Shown: positions 17,701-26,750, counted from the stretch's first letter. The stretch: 64,000 bases of DNA from Paenibacillus silvisoli (GCF_030866765.1 NZ_CP133017.1:6352001-6416000); one strand, 5' to 3'. Made by a program: numbers and translations. Notes: a model not told the origin generated them from the sequence alone.

Positions 17701-18944
17701 AAGGGCTCGTCTTTGTCTCGGAGCGAAAAGTAGAGCGCATCCGTGCCTTGCTCCGTTGGCGTTACGTTCAGATGAACGTTTTCCTCATTACGAGCGGTTA
17801 GCTTTACATTGTAAGTCGCACCGAAGTCGAAAGCACTCGCCGCGCCCAAATCGATTGTATATTCATATACAAAAAATTTATCCGTTGGCAATGGCGGTCC
17901 AATCGCAGTCGTCACGGTAATAGCGCCAAGCGCAATATCGGTATAGTTTAATTCCGTCGTTTTCTTGAAGCTTGCTTTCATGGAGTCAAGCGGCACCGCC
18001 GGATTCGGGTGAGGCGTTTCTGAAGATCCGGCTGGCTCGATAAAGTAGCTGTTCGGCACAATGACTTTACCGGTCAGCAATAAGTTATTCGACGTATCGA
18101 CGACAAAGTTAGGGTTATATTCCAACGCAGCCGACTGTAAGTTCGAATTAGGCGGGTTAACGTCCATCTCGTTGATATTCACGTCGTAAAACGTCACGCT
18201 GCCGTTATAGAACGCAATGTCACGCGAAGTCTCGATGACCTGCGTACCGTTCTTGATACGGATCGTGACTTGGTTTTTACCTTTTTGCAGCGTAATCGGG
18301 GCAGCCGCGAACGAGTTGTTATTCGAGCTGTTGACCGAATACGTTTTGCTGCTCCCGTTCACGACGATTGTTACTTGCTGCGCATTAGGCGCTTTACCAG
18401 TAATGCTGATATCCGCAGAACTGCGTCCACGCGACGTCGAGGATTGGACAACCGTCGTACCGTTCTCCATAATCGGGAAGTTGTTTCCGTCCAAGCTTGC
18501 CGTCAAATCAAACAGCATTGGACCGTCACGGTACTCAACGTAGATGGAGTTCGCCACCTCGCCGCCGCTTTGCGTACCTTTGAACGTAAGTTTATTCAGT
18601 CCCGGGAACAGCTGGATATTGAAAATCTGGATACTGGATCCGCTTACGGATATATTGCTCGTGAGATTCTCTCGCTTGTTGTCTTTATCGCTAATATTAT
18701 TCGGATTAGAAGGATCGGTAATCTGATACACGCTATACGAAATAGATGACGGATCCACGTTGCTGATCGTCCCCTGCAATGTAATGCGTTCCTCCGTCGT
18801 AACTCTCGGGGATGCAATCTGGTCGCTTTCGCTTGGGAACGCGAAATTGCCAGTCGCAGCCTGAGCGGTCTCAATGCGATTAGCGGGCAATACTTGAATA
18901 ATTAGGGCCAGCATGACAAACAACGTAACTAATTTCCTGATCAC
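14790..18944 (-). CDS. Large SLH-anchored surface protein, 1384 aa
   Basis: The start is GTG 18944, 6 bases after GGAGGAGG. A signal peptide (MIRKLVTLFVMLALIIQVL ... AQAATG) covers about 30 residues. Residues about 30-1180 are beta-rich, with glucodextranase-like/Ig-like sections (for example TLQGTISNVDPSSISY and LLTGKVIVPNSYF), but no single family is clear. Three C-terminal SLH modules (about 1190-1384) are marked by TTRGEFTSMIVKALN, LSRGDATVFLARALN and LLRSDAAIIMGKVL. The modules should tether it to the pyruvylated wall polymer. It lies directly downstream of tagO and upstream of the S-layer gene, each separated by terminators. No enzyme motif is visible, so its function is unknown beyond surface display. 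Confidence 0.82.
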   Translation of the reverse strand: MIRKLVTLFVMLALIIQVLPANRIETAQAATGNFAFPSESDQIASPRVTTEERITLQGTISNVDPSSISYSVYQITDPSNPNNISDKDNKRENLTSNISVSGSSIQIFNIQLFPGLNKLTFKGTQSGGEVANSIYVEYRDGPMLFDLTASLDGNNFPIMENGTTVVQSSTSRGRSSADISITGKAPNAQQVTIVVNGSSKTYSVNSSNNNSFAAAPITLQKGKNQVTIRIKNGTQVIETSRDIAFYNGSVTFYDVNINEMDVNPPNSNLQSAALEYNPNFVVDTSNNLLLTGKVIVPNSYFIEPAGSSETPHPNPAVPLDSMKASFKKTTELNYTDIALGAITVTTAIGPPLPTDKFFVYEYTIDLGAASAFDFGATYNVKLTARNEENVHLNVTPTEQGTDALYFSLRDKDEPFISQINYLTGYKPGSHQNIEGTPLEGKNIYGLPVGIEVLVGNASGTDPVVATKISDLYGHNFTPILKPVPSAGQSLASGEYAIREQSLVTKTVNGNPEVFQRVVIEFYKMPYEGTQTITLQVAGGDTASAKFTLLYGPYANFDKIFDGMPVSDDTTMATSARVTEIILNKLGNFHGSLQNINNTSEIRYDNTNGPRTVYFYINNVPFPLEQDGDISSFKLKEDASSPSWQEKALDAMFNGENVIKFVYQSSKSYYEKVVKVNKTPTNLPIIPAPGTTGVFPFTYEDLIQNPQPILNDPNFPKTGSIYTTTEPFMNVSGTFDFIDLGKSKAAVELKMPSLLAVSNGHKDADDYILKITSASQTTAITWKLSDPFQIVDGDTPLGIFPANGNINSDLVVQYDVQTESFKFMLRKQELNADGSSSVYLFNVYNSGDTGPKATFRLEVDPTVLPYKILRPYLPAEGIVNKNYVDVIINAKGASKVTINKLAADKFAYDADNNSANGVEYPNAFKATVSGLKPGVNKISFTIESSTDKVSDIFEVTYTPTNIPGAQYLDAMKNSNKVFDGALSLTFPKGTSLIRRDYNVPANLKGQVFTGHKLLFAIANPEDGVVDRREYDSPPADFDLIMQNFGTRFRVSFPTRFVKASPVYWIDAGLADDTNTAIYDPLKMGVDPYQYPGAKGPSDTKIPTYDERPDDRELILSKRGTLTLSFDPSIRNTAGTIVTVFRYDVKNKYWVNLGGTVDTKKNTITVPFDQFGYYVTAKMGYSFSDVTNHPYARNYLEAIYSKGVMNAANFDDFGADMYTTRGEFTSMIVKALNIPLNYELSKPHFDDVPPIINQDALWDYSTIETAAREGIVRGMQPRAFEPTANLSRGDATVFLARALNLKLETDADKIDKELQKTFKDYTEIDYYAKASVLAIAKKGYIKGSPIDPADPKKGYTFEPKSSLLRSDAAIIMGKVLADLKRLPKLN

Positions 18945-19059
18945 AGTGCGCCTCCTCCACTTCAGTCCACTTCTCTTAGTTTGGTGTACCTTTTTTATCG
19001 GCGCTGGGCTTTCAAAAGTTTAGCTATTTCCTAGAAATCTCCCGATTGGAAAGTCCCGG

Positions 19060-19098
19060 TAAAAACAAAAACTTCGTTCCCGTTTGGGAACGAAGTTC
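19060..19098 (-). terminator. Terminator after tagO
   Basis: On the minus strand a perfect 12-bp stem AACTTCGTTCCC / GGGAACGAAGTT with a 4-base loop runs into TTTGTTTTT. Confidence 0.95.
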
Positions 19099-19118
19099 AT
19101 TAGCTTAGCATTCATGCA

Positions 19119-20255
19119 TTATTTCGAGCGTGATTCCTGTGTGCTTCCAAGCAGCAGACGCTGCAGGAAGTTCAATACCGGGCGGCGCGTTTTGTCCACG
19201 ATGCCGATCAGCTCGGCGCCGATCTGAAGAATGAACACAAGCACCAGAATAACGCCGAATGTAATCCAGTTGGCTGCATCGGACTGTACGATCGTCGATT
19301 GCAGGACGGCGCAAACGCCGAATATCGATGCGATGCCGTAAATGATCAATACCGTGCGGCGGTGGCTGAAGCCAAGCTCGCGCAGGCAGTGATGCAAATG
19401 GCCTTTGTCCGGCGCGAAGATCGGTTTCTTGTTGACCCAGCGGCGAACGATTGCGAAGAACGTGTCCGACAGCGGCACGCCGATAATCAAAAGCGGCGTA
19501 ACGAAGGAGACCATCGTTACCTGCTTGAAGCCCATCATCGACAGCGTCGCAAGCGCGAAGCCGAGGAACAAGGAACCGGTGTCGCCCATAAAGATTTTGG
19601 CCGGATGAAAATTGTAAACCAGGAAGCCGATGACGCCGCCAAGGAGCAGCGCGCACAGCAGAATGACGGGAGCCGAGCCCATGAACGCAGCCATCACGAG
19701 AATGCTGCTGATCGCGATACCGGACACGCCTGCTGCCAGACCGTCCAAGCCGTCGATCAAATTGATCGCGTTCGTGACGCCGACAATCCAGACGATCGTC
19801 AGCGGGATGCTGATCCAAGCCGCTACAGGCTGCATTGCTTCGCCGAACGGAATGTTAACGAGATCGATCTTAACGCCGAAGCCCAGAACGACAACGGATG
19901 CCGCAATCAATTGGCCCAGCAGTTTTACTTTTGCCGACAGTTCAAACCGGTCGTCCAGCGCGCCGATGATGACGATGATCGAGCCGCCTGCCAGCAGAGC
20001 GTTGATCAAATTGTAATCGTAGTCGCGAAGCAAGCCTTCCGGAATGAAAGCTTTGACCGCGAAATAAGCGCCGATGAATGCTGCGTATATGCCTAAACCG
20101 CCAAGTCGCGGCATGATCCTTGTGTGTACTTTACGATGGTTGGGCTTGTCGATGGCCCCGATTTTGTTTGCGAACTTAATGACAAACGGGGTAAGCACAA
20201 GCGCAAGACATAACGAAATGATAAATCCGATTGTGTAGAGTACGACCTGACTCAT
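19119..20255 (-). CDS. tagO: Undecaprenyl-phosphate N-acetylglucosaminyl-1-phosphate transferase (TagO/WecA type)
   Basis: The enzyme moves GlcNAc-1-phosphate from UDP-GlcNAc to undecaprenyl phosphate at the membrane, the first step of wall teichoic acid or secondary wall polymer synthesis. It has about 10-11 membrane segments. The family motifs are DDRFELSAKVKLLGQ (DD motif), NAINLIDGLDGLAAG, FMGDTGSLFLGF and the HLHH-type PDKGHLHHCLRELG loop that separates this group from MraY. ATG 20255 (MSQVV) has a 6-base gap to AAAGGGAG; the ATG six bases upstream touches the ribosome site. Length 378 is typical. Its position after csaB and before the SLH genes suggests that it primes the polymer that anchors the S-layer. 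Confidence 0.92.
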   Translation of the reverse strand: MSQVVLYTIGFIISLCLALVLTPFVIKFANKIGAIDKPNHRKVHTRIMPRLGGLGIYAAFIGAYFAVKAFIPEGLLRDYDYNLINALLAGGSIIVIIGALDDRFELSAKVKLLGQLIAASVVVLGFGVKIDLVNIPFGEAMQPVAAWISIPLTIVWIVGVTNAINLIDGLDGLAAGVSGIAISSILVMAAFMGSAPVILLCALLLGGVIGFLVYNFHPAKIFMGDTGSLFLGFALATLSMMGFKQVTMVSFVTPLLIIGVPLSDTFFAIVRRWVNKKPIFAPDKGHLHHCLRELGFSHRRTVLIIYGIASIFGVCAVLQSTIVQSDAANWITFGVILVLVFILQIGAELIGIVDKTRRPVLNFLQRLLLGSTQESRSK

Positions 20256-20289
20256 TTCCATCTCCCTTTCATAGCTATCGCCGGATAGA

Positions 20290-20295
20290 ATTATA
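20290..20295 (-). promoter_or_regulatory. Candidate -10 box of tagO
   Basis: A perfect TATAAT on the minus strand about 35 bases before the tagO start. No good -35 hexamer is visible, so the call is tentative. The rest of the 20256-20486 gap shows no terminator after csaB. Confidence 0.4.
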
Positions 20296-20486
20296 CGCTG
20301 TTTGAAAAAGAAACTCCACTCTCATTTTCAAGCAATTTTCACGGATTTCGCCTTTAAATCGCTTGCTTGGCCGAGGTTTTCCGACATTTTCTTTCTCGCA
20401 CAGCGTATTCGCTACATTTTTCGGCGGTACTTATAAGCTTTAGTATACGCTGCTCGTGCTGGGGAGAGGGAGATTCTACATATTGA

Positions 20487-21635
20487 TTAACGTAAGTAGG
20501 TTGAAATTTGTTTCGCCGGCCAACGCGCTTCTTGTTTTAATTGCTCGATAGCCGCTTGATGCTGCGAGCGCCATCCCTCCGGATCGTTGAGCAGCTTGCT
20601 CATCGCCGCAACGAAAGCTTCCGGATCGAGTGCCTCTGTCGTACCGATCGGCGTCAGCCCGATCCGATTCAGGAACTGATCGATCTTCGGATCGTAGGAC
20701 AGCCCGAGCATCGGCACGGACTGGTTTGCCGCGTAAATCAGCGCATGCAAGCGCATGCCAAGCAGCGCATCGCAACGGCTGACCTCCAGCAGCATCTGCT
20801 GCGGGTCGTCGCCGGCTTCGGCGATTTCGGCAACGCTGCCGCCGATGTCGCCGAGCTTCTCCATCACCCATAGCGACGCTTCCGCGTCCGATGGGGTGTG
20901 AAAAGGCAAGAACCGCAGCCGCACCGCCCGGCTGCGGGCCAGCGCGCCAAGCGCGGCGGCGAACCGCGCCAGGTCGGCGCCGTCCTTGCGCCAATGGCGC
21001 AAGGACACGCCGACAAGCGGCAGCGCCGCGCCGGCGCCCAAGCCCGAGCCGCCCGCCGGCGGCTGCGCTGCCGGGAGCGGCAGCGCCATGACCGGATCGG
21101 GCACAACGTCGATCCGGTCGCGCGGCACCCCCATCCGCCCCAGCAAAGCGGCGGATTCGGCGTCGCGCACGGAAACATACGCGCAGCGGCGCATGACGCC
21201 GCGAATCAGCCGGTCCATCCACCGGCGATTCACGGGTCCGATCCCTTGCGCGTAAGCGAATGTCGGCTTGCCAAGCAGCTGAGCCAGCTTGAGCACGCCG
21301 GTATAATAAGGAATCGTCTTGGTCCCTGTCGCATCCTGAAGCAGGCTGCCGCCGCCGCTGATAAGACCGTCGCTGCCGCGAATCGCGCGGACGATCTCGC
21401 CGAAGCGCATCCGGTGCACGGCTTCCACGCCGTACATCGCGGTTGTCCAGGCCGGATCGATCGAGAGCACGACCGGCTCGATGCGGAGCCCTTGCGCGCG
21501 CCCTTCCTCTTCCAGCGCGAACAGAATGGACTTTAATACCGCCTCGTCCCCGCTGTTGCGAAAGCCGTAGTAGCCGGAGATGACTACACGCCGGACTTGA
21601 AGCCCTGTTTCATTTGCGCGACTCGTGGTGCCCAT
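20487..21635 (-). CDS. csaB: Polysaccharide pyruvyl transferase CsaB
   Basis: CsaB adds a pyruvate ketal to the ManNAc residues of the secondary cell wall polymer, creating the ligand that SLH domains recognise. Features seen: VVISGYYGFRNSGDEA at the N-terminus, ISGGGSLLQDATGTKTIPYY, a YAQGIGPVNRR stretch, SVRDAESAALL and a C-terminal LGLSYDPKIDQFL. All are typical of the family. The start is ATG 21635 after AAGGAG with a 10-base gap, giving 382 residues. An earlier GTG (21665) lacks a good site. It overlaps the end of the DUF5693 gene by 52 bases, so the two are probably co-transcribed. Four SLH proteins in the window are its expected clients. Confidence 0.93.
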   Translation of the reverse strand: MGTTSRANETGLQVRRVVISGYYGFRNSGDEAVLKSILFALEEEGRAQGLRIEPVVLSIDPAWTTAMYGVEAVHRMRFGEIVRAIRGSDGLISGGGSLLQDATGTKTIPYYTGVLKLAQLLGKPTFAYAQGIGPVNRRWMDRLIRGVMRRCAYVSVRDAESAALLGRMGVPRDRIDVVPDPVMALPLPAAQPPAGGSGLGAGAALPLVGVSLRHWRKDGADLARFAAALGALARSRAVRLRFLPFHTPSDAEASLWVMEKLGDIGGSVAEIAEAGDDPQQMLLEVSRCDALLGMRLHALIYAANQSVPMLGLSYDPKIDQFLNRIGLTPIGTTEALDPEAFVAAMSKLLNDPEGWRSQHQAAIEQLKQEARWPAKQISTYLR

Positions 21636-23689
21636 CGTTTCCAAACTCCTTCCCCGATTTGCCACACGCCGATCATCACAAGTCCGATCAGCGCGCCAAG
21701 CACAAGCCCGAGCAAATCACGGATGAGGGAAATCGGAAGCGGCGTATGAATATGGGCGAAAGTGTCCACCATGGACAGCTGCCCAATCGAGCCTACAATA
21801 AATAATACCCAAGCGGCGCGATATCGAAGCGCCACGAAAATGCCGAAGAAGAACAGCGGGTGCGAAAGCAAAAACTCTTTCGTCCGCGGCCGTACGCCGA
21901 AGGTCGACTCCAGCACGTTGCGGAACACCAGCTCCATGGAGGAAGCTTGTCCGGCATTGCCCGTACGGGACAGATAATAAAGCGCCATGACGCCAAGGAC
22001 GCCGGCTACGGCAACCCACAGCACCGTGATTTGCATTTTCAACAGACGGCGCAAATTGCCGAATACCGATTCGCCGGTATACAGGAACAAGTACAACGCC
22101 ACCAGCGCGATCGGCGCCAAGTGCAGCAGGCTGACGCCGCGGAATTGCTCCAGCACCAGCTTGTACGTCATGTTGTTCAGCAAGCCGACGATGAACGGAA
22201 TGCCGCTCATCGAAATGACCGCGGTCGACGCAAAAATCGTAATCGCCATCAGAAGCCGTCGTCCGGCGCCAAGGCCCGGGAAGAACCAGCGCACTTGATC
22301 GGCGGACAACCGCGGCTGGTCCGCCGCGCCGCCGATCGGCCGGCGGTTGCCGACCGTATGCGCCCGCACGCGCCGAATGGCCCAAATCAGCGCCAAGGTC
22401 GGCGCGCTAATGGACGCGCCAAGCGCAAGCGCCTGCTCGAGAATCGGCTTCGACAGCACATACAAGCCGGCGCTGCCGACGAGGCCGAGCACGAAGACCG
22501 GAATCGCAACGCCCGGTACGAACGCGCTGATCAGCAGCGTAATAAACGCAATGGCGCCAAGAACGACAATGGCTTTCAGCGGCTTCACCCATGAAGGCGA
22601 CTCGTATTTGAACGGCTGCGGCTGTCCGACTTCGAAGCCGAGCTTGTCCATTTTGGCAAGCACGCCGTTCTTGTCTTGCATCGCATTATAAAGATTTTCA
22701 AGCGGATCGGTGATAGCCGATTTTACCGGACTGCTCGACGGCGCACCGTTTAAGTAGAACATCCGGATGCTGCGGTCCTTCGCCGCAAGCTGGAACCGGT
22801 CGGCAATTTCCTCCGGCTTCATCGAAGCCGAATCGTTGTCCGAAAGCGAATACAGCCGGACTACGTTATAATCGGTCAAATAACCGAGCGTGTTCATGCC
22901 CTTCTGAGGCTTAGAGTTCTCGATCGCCGCGATTCCGATTCCATGCTTATTCAAGAGCTCCCCGAATTGGCTCAAGCTCTTAAGCTCGGCATTGTCCGCA
23001 AACCCTTTAACCGCGTCGCCTTCGAACAGGATGCGCGAAACGCCCATCTCTTGGAACGAGCGCAGCATCGCGTCGACGCTTGCCGCGTCAAACGGCACGC
23101 GGTCCGACAGCCGCGGCACGATCGTGAAGCCAGCCGCATGCAGCTCGTTCAGCGCGATCGGGTCCGGAACCATCGGCTTCAAAATCGCATCCTCCAGCGG
23201 CGTTTCGAGAATCAAGCCGCCGTGTCCTTCAAAGCTCCAGCGGGACGTGACGATGCCCCATTGTTTGAAGGTATCTTCAAGGACGGGACGAATCGCGTTC
23301 TCGTCCGCCTCGTCGGCGAACAACACATACGTGTAATTCTCGTCGACCGTATGCGGCTTGCCCTGCAGCTCGTAGGCCGTCGTCGAATTATAAAGCGACA
23401 GCCTCCCCGCCCAGCTCAGCTCCTGCAGCGACGATTCGAATACCGCCATGGCGGTAATGCCCGCGTCCTTCATTTTGGGCAGCTGGTCCTTCACAAACTG
23501 CTTAGGATGCGACTTATAGGCCGCAATCTGCACCAAATCCCGATAATCGAACACCATTTGCACGTTGTCCGACGTCTTCTCCATCTTCCAGCGCACGGCG
23601 CCGATCGGCAGCGCCGCGATCAAACCTAAAATAACCAATACGCAAAGTACAACGTTTGCTTTACGATTCCAGTGTTGCCAGTTATGCAC
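21584..23689 (-). CDS. DUF5693 family polytopic membrane protein
   Basis: The function is unknown. GTG 23689 lies 8 bases after AAGGAG and is preferred over a GTG nine bases upstream that abuts the same site, giving 701 residues. One membrane segment (about residues 14-34) is followed by a large extracytoplasmic domain of about 330 residues that reads like an alpha/beta barrel (alternating KDAGITAMAVFES, GFTIVPRLSDR, GVSRILFEGDAV). About eight or nine further membrane segments span residues 370-680. The next gene, csaB, starts inside its end, so the proteins are presumably made together. A part in modifying, exporting or assembling the SLH-binding wall polymer is a reasonable inference but not shown. 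Confidence 0.78.
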   Translation of the reverse strand: MHNWQHWNRKANVVLCVLVILGLIAALPIGAVRWKMEKTSDNVQMVFDYRDLVQIAAYKSHPKQFVKDQLPKMKDAGITAMAVFESSLQELSWAGRLSLYNSTTAYELQGKPHTVDENYTYVLFADEADENAIRPVLEDTFKQWGIVTSRWSFEGHGGLILETPLEDAILKPMVPDPIALNELHAAGFTIVPRLSDRVPFDAASVDAMLRSFQEMGVSRILFEGDAVKGFADNAELKSLSQFGELLNKHGIGIAAIENSKPQKGMNTLGYLTDYNVVRLYSLSDNDSASMKPEEIADRFQLAAKDRSIRMFYLNGAPSSSPVKSAITDPLENLYNAMQDKNGVLAKMDKLGFEVGQPQPFKYESPSWVKPLKAIVVLGAIAFITLLISAFVPGVAIPVFVLGLVGSAGLYVLSKPILEQALALGASISAPTLALIWAIRRVRAHTVGNRRPIGGAADQPRLSADQVRWFFPGLGAGRRLLMAITIFASTAVISMSGIPFIVGLLNNMTYKLVLEQFRGVSLLHLAPIALVALYLFLYTGESVFGNLRRLLKMQITVLWVAVAGVLGVMALYYLSRTGNAGQASSMELVFRNVLESTFGVRPRTKEFLLSHPLFFFGIFVALRYRAAWVLFIVGSIGQLSMVDTFAHIHTPLPISLIRDLLGLVLGALIGLVMIGVWQIGEGVWKRWAPRVAQMKQGFKSGV

Positions 23690-23786
23690 GTCTTCCACTC
23701 CTTAACCTGTTCCGTAGGAAATATTCGCTACGATCGTCAGTTCTGTTCCGCAGGAAATTTCGCGTACGGAAGATCTGCTTCTATCT

Positions 23787-25484
23787 CTACTTGTCTACCC
23801 GTTCCATGACGCTTTGCGTCAAACGCGCGATCGAAGCCTTCGCATCGTCCTGCGAGCTTCCGCGAACGGCAAAATAAACTTTGATTTTAGGCTCCGTGCC
23901 CGACGGACGCAAACAGAACCAGGAACCGTCGGCGAGCAAATATTTCAGTACGTTTTCCGGCGGCAGCCCGTCCAAGCCCGGCAAATAATCGAGCACGCGG
24001 GTTACGCCGATACCGCCGATTTCGGCCGGCGGATTGCTGCGCCAGTCTTCCATGATCGCCGCGATCTGCTGAACGCCGTCCACGCCTTTAAGCGTGCGGG
24101 ACTCCAGATGCTCCAAATAGTTGCCGAACTGCGCGTACAGCTCGACGAGCACGTCGTAAAGCGTTTTCCCCTTGCTCTTATAATAGGCAGCCGCTTCGCA
24201 AATTAGCATGGATGCGATAACCGCGTCTTTGTCGCGCGCATACGTTCCGGCCAAATAACCGTAGCTTTCCTCGTAGCCGAACAGGAAGGAACGATCGCCG
24301 CTTTGCTCGTACTGGGTCATTTTCTCCCCGATATATTTAAAGCCGGTCAGCGTGTTCACGACTTCAGCGCCGTAGAAGGCCGCGATGTCGGCGCCCATTT
24401 CGCTCGTAACGATCGTTTTGACGACGACGCCGTTCGCCGGCAGCTCGCCGCGCTCCTTCAACGTCCCAAGCAAGTAGTTGACCATAATCGCGCCCGATTG
24501 GTTGCCTGTCAGCACGACATAGTCGCCTTCGTTGTTGCGCACAACCGCGCCCATACGGTCGCAGTCCGGGTCCGTACCGATAATAATGTCGGCGCCAACC
24601 TCTTGGCCAAGCTTAATGGCGAGCGCGAACGCATCCCGCTCCTCCGGATTCGGCGATTTTACCGTACTGAAATACCCGTCCGGCTTCTCCTGCTCCGGCA
24701 CGATATGTACATTCGACAGCCCGATCTCCTTCAGCACCTCGCGTACAGGCATATTGCCCGCCCCATGAAGCGGCGTGTACACAACGGCCAATTCGCTGCC
24801 GAGCCCTTCCTTAAGCAATTCGCTGTTCAAGCTTTCCGCGGCTACGGTCCGAATGTAGTCGAGGTCTTCCGCTTCGCCCAGCCAATTCAGCAGACCCTTC
24901 GCTTCCGCCTCCTCTCGGCTGATGCGGCGCACCTGATCGAAGCCCGTCACGCGCTGGATCGCGCCGATGACCTCGGCCGCGTCCTCCGGTACGAGCTGGC
25001 AGCCGTCGGAGCCGTATGCCTTATAACCGTTATATTCAGGTGGATTGTGGCTTGCCGTAATGACAATCCCGCTGCTTGCGCCAAGCGCGCGGACCGCGAA
25101 CGAGAGCTGCGGCGTCGGGCGAAGCGACTGGAATACGTGCGCCTTCACGCCGTTGGCCGCGAGCACAAGCGCCGCATCTAGAGCGAACTCCGGTGAGTTG
25201 TTACGGGAATCGTAAGCAATGACAACCGATGGCGAGCTGCTCTTCCCCAGCACCCAATTCGCCAAGCCCTGCGTTGCTTTGCCGACCGTATAGATATTCA
25301 GACGGTTCGTGCCGGCGCCCATGACGCCGCGCAGCCCGCCTGTCCCGAATTCCAGCTCGCGGTAGAAGCGGTCCTCGATTTCCTTCTCGTTGCCCCTCAG
25401 CGCGGCAAGCTCCTCTTTCGTAGCCGCGTCGATCAGCGGATCGCCCAACCATGCCTCGTAACGTTCTACAGCGGATTGATTCAT
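23787..25484 (-). CDS. pgcA: Phospho-sugar mutase (phosphoglucomutase/phosphomannomutase)
   Basis: The enzyme interconverts hexose-6-phosphate and hexose-1-phosphate. GIVITASHNPPEYNGYK holds the phosphorylated catalytic serine, GTDPDCDRMG is the metal loop, FGYEESYGYLAG the sugar-binding loop and RPSGTEPKIKVYF the C-terminal phosphate site. The 565-residue length matches the large PgcA type of Bacillus (about 580). ATG 25484 follows GAGAGG. Its product can feed UDP-glucose (galU lies at the right end of the window) or other nucleotide sugars for wall polymers. It precedes the DUF5693-csaB pair on the same strand with a 97-base gap and no terminator between. Confidence 0.93.
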   Translation of the reverse strand: MNQSAVERYEAWLGDPLIDAATKEELAALRGNEKEIEDRFYRELEFGTGGLRGVMGAGTNRLNIYTVGKATQGLANWVLGKSSSPSVVIAYDSRNNSPEFALDAALVLAANGVKAHVFQSLRPTPQLSFAVRALGASSGIVITASHNPPEYNGYKAYGSDGCQLVPEDAAEVIGAIQRVTGFDQVRRISREEAEAKGLLNWLGEAEDLDYIRTVAAESLNSELLKEGLGSELAVVYTPLHGAGNMPVREVLKEIGLSNVHIVPEQEKPDGYFSTVKSPNPEERDAFALAIKLGQEVGADIIIGTDPDCDRMGAVVRNNEGDYVVLTGNQSGAIMVNYLLGTLKERGELPANGVVVKTIVTSEMGADIAAFYGAEVVNTLTGFKYIGEKMTQYEQSGDRSFLFGYEESYGYLAGTYARDKDAVIASMLICEAAAYYKSKGKTLYDVLVELYAQFGNYLEHLESRTLKGVDGVQQIAAIMEDWRSNPPAEIGGIGVTRVLDYLPGLDGLPPENVLKYLLADGSWFCLRPSGTEPKIKVYFAVRGSSQDDAKASIARLTQSVMERVDK

Positions 25485-25530
25485 ACTTCAGCATCCTCTC
25501 CATGAGTAGTCGTACAAATTCTCATCTATT

Positions 25531-25565
25531 AAAAAAAAACCGCGTGCAGAGCCTGCCTGCACGCA
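25531..25565 (-). terminator. Terminator after fabZ
   Basis: On the minus strand GCGTGCAG / CTGCACGC pair with a 7-base loop, followed by GG and nine T. Confidence 0.93.
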
Positions 25566-25577
25566 GCCCAATGAGAC

Positions 25578-26009
25578 CTATTCCGGATCCTTCAAAGCAA
25601 ACATGATTTCGCACTCCGCGACGACTTTGTCCCCGACTTTAGCCACCGCTTGCCCTTTGCCGATCATGCCCTTCAGACGCGTAATTTCTACTTCCAGCGT
25701 CAACGTGTCGCCCGGGACGACTTGTCCGCGGAAACGGCAGTTGTCGATGCCGGCGAAGAAACCGATTTTGCCGCGGTTTCCCTCCACTTTCAAGATGGCT
25801 ACGCAGCCGACCTGCGCCAGCGCTTCTACGATAAGCACGCCCGGCATGACCGGGTACTGCGGAAAATGCCCCGTAAAGAAAGGCTCGTTCATCGATACGT
25901 TCTTGATTCCTACGGCGCGTTTGCCGTCCTCCACCTCAATAATGCGGTCTACAAGCAGAAACGGCGGGCGGTGCGGAATGATTTCTTGAATTTGTCGAAT
26001 ATCCAGCAT
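25578..26009 (-). CDS. fabZ: 3-hydroxyacyl-[acyl-carrier-protein] dehydratase FabZ
   Basis: FabZ dehydrates beta-hydroxyacyl-ACP in the fatty acid elongation cycle. The sequence shows [13 protein letters not shown], the catalytic-His segment [20 protein letters not shown] with the following Glu, and [17 protein letters not shown]. Length 143 is standard. ATG 26009 (MLDIRQIQ) has AAGGGAG 8 bases upstream; frame positions further upstream are not supported. The gene sits near flhP/flhO, as in Bacillus subtilis (ywpB). It follows pgsA with a gap of about 150 bases. Confidence 0.96.
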   Translation of the reverse strand: MLDIRQIQEIIPHRPPFLLVDRIIEVEDGKRAVGIKNVSMNEPFFTGHFPQYPVMPGVLIVEALAQVGCVAILKVEGNRGKIGFFAGIDNCRFRGQVVPGDTLTLEVEITRLKGMIGKGQAVAKVGDKVVAECEIMFALKDPE

Positions 26010-26162
26010 GTAACAGTCTCCCTTCAAGGCGGTTGTAATAAATTGCTTGGTAATGTGCCAAAATAAGGCCATCCTTCACGAAACTGCAGTCGTGGGGTTA
26101 AGATAAGGGGGATTGGAGGCTGCAAAGCCGTTCACGCGGCGCCCGCGCCTTCAATCTCCTTT

Positions 26163-26750
26163 TTAATGCGGAAGATCGCGATCCCGCTTCTTGCCGGCAG
26201 GCTGGACAGGCAGTTCCGTCCCGGCCTGCTCCTCCTCGTCTTTGTTCAAACCGACGAACAGGAAGATATAAATGAAGGATGTAATGAAGGAAAACACGAT
26301 GACGCCCCATAAATACGTTTTCGCAAACGGCAGCTCGAAGAAAATAAACAGAATCGCCAAGTAATACAAAATCGTCGTTAATTTCCCCATCCAATTTGCA
26401 GGAACCGTCTTTTTCCCCCGGAAATGAAAGAAAGCCGATCCGACGATCATCCCCGCATCGCGGATAAAGATAGCGGCTCCCGCGCTCCATGGAATATGTC
26501 CGGTCAAGAGCAGCGACAAGATGACGGTAATCATCATCGTCTTATCCGCAAGCGGATCCAGCATTGCTCCCACCGAAGTCACCTGTCCGTACTTCCGGGC
26601 CAAATAACCGTCCAAAATATCTGTTAACCCTGCGATGACGACGATCAAAAATGCCCACTTCATATGATTCGAAGAGTCCGATGCAAACACGGCGACGTAA
26701 ACGGGTATTAACGCAAATCGAAGCATCGTGAGCAAATTAGGCAGATTCAA
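26163..26750 (-). CDS. pgsA: CDP-alcohol phosphatidyltransferase, probably phosphatidylglycerophosphate synthase
   Basis: The enzyme transfers the phosphatidyl group from CDP-diacylglycerol to an alcohol, probably glycerol-3-phosphate, in phosphatidylglycerol synthesis. The CDP-alcohol motif D-x2-D-G-x2-A-R-x8-G-x3-D-x3-D is intact at residues about 43-69 (DILDGYLARK ... GAMLDPLADK). Five to six membrane segments are seen in 195 residues. The start is TTG 26750, 9 bases after AAGGGGG. The charged tail (about 175-195, ending KKRDRDLPH) is not conserved. A second pgsA may exist elsewhere in the genome, so the exact acceptor is less certain than the family. Confidence 0.85.
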   Translation of the reverse strand: MNLPNLLTMLRFALIPVYVAVFASDSSNHMKWAFLIVVIAGLTDILDGYLARKYGQVTSVGAMLDPLADKTMMITVILSLLLTGHIPWSAGAAIFIRDAGMIVGSAFFHFRGKKTVPANWMGKLTTILYYLAILFIFFELPFAKTYLWGVIVFSFITSFIYIFLFVGLNKDEEEQAGTELPVQPAGKKRDRDLPH

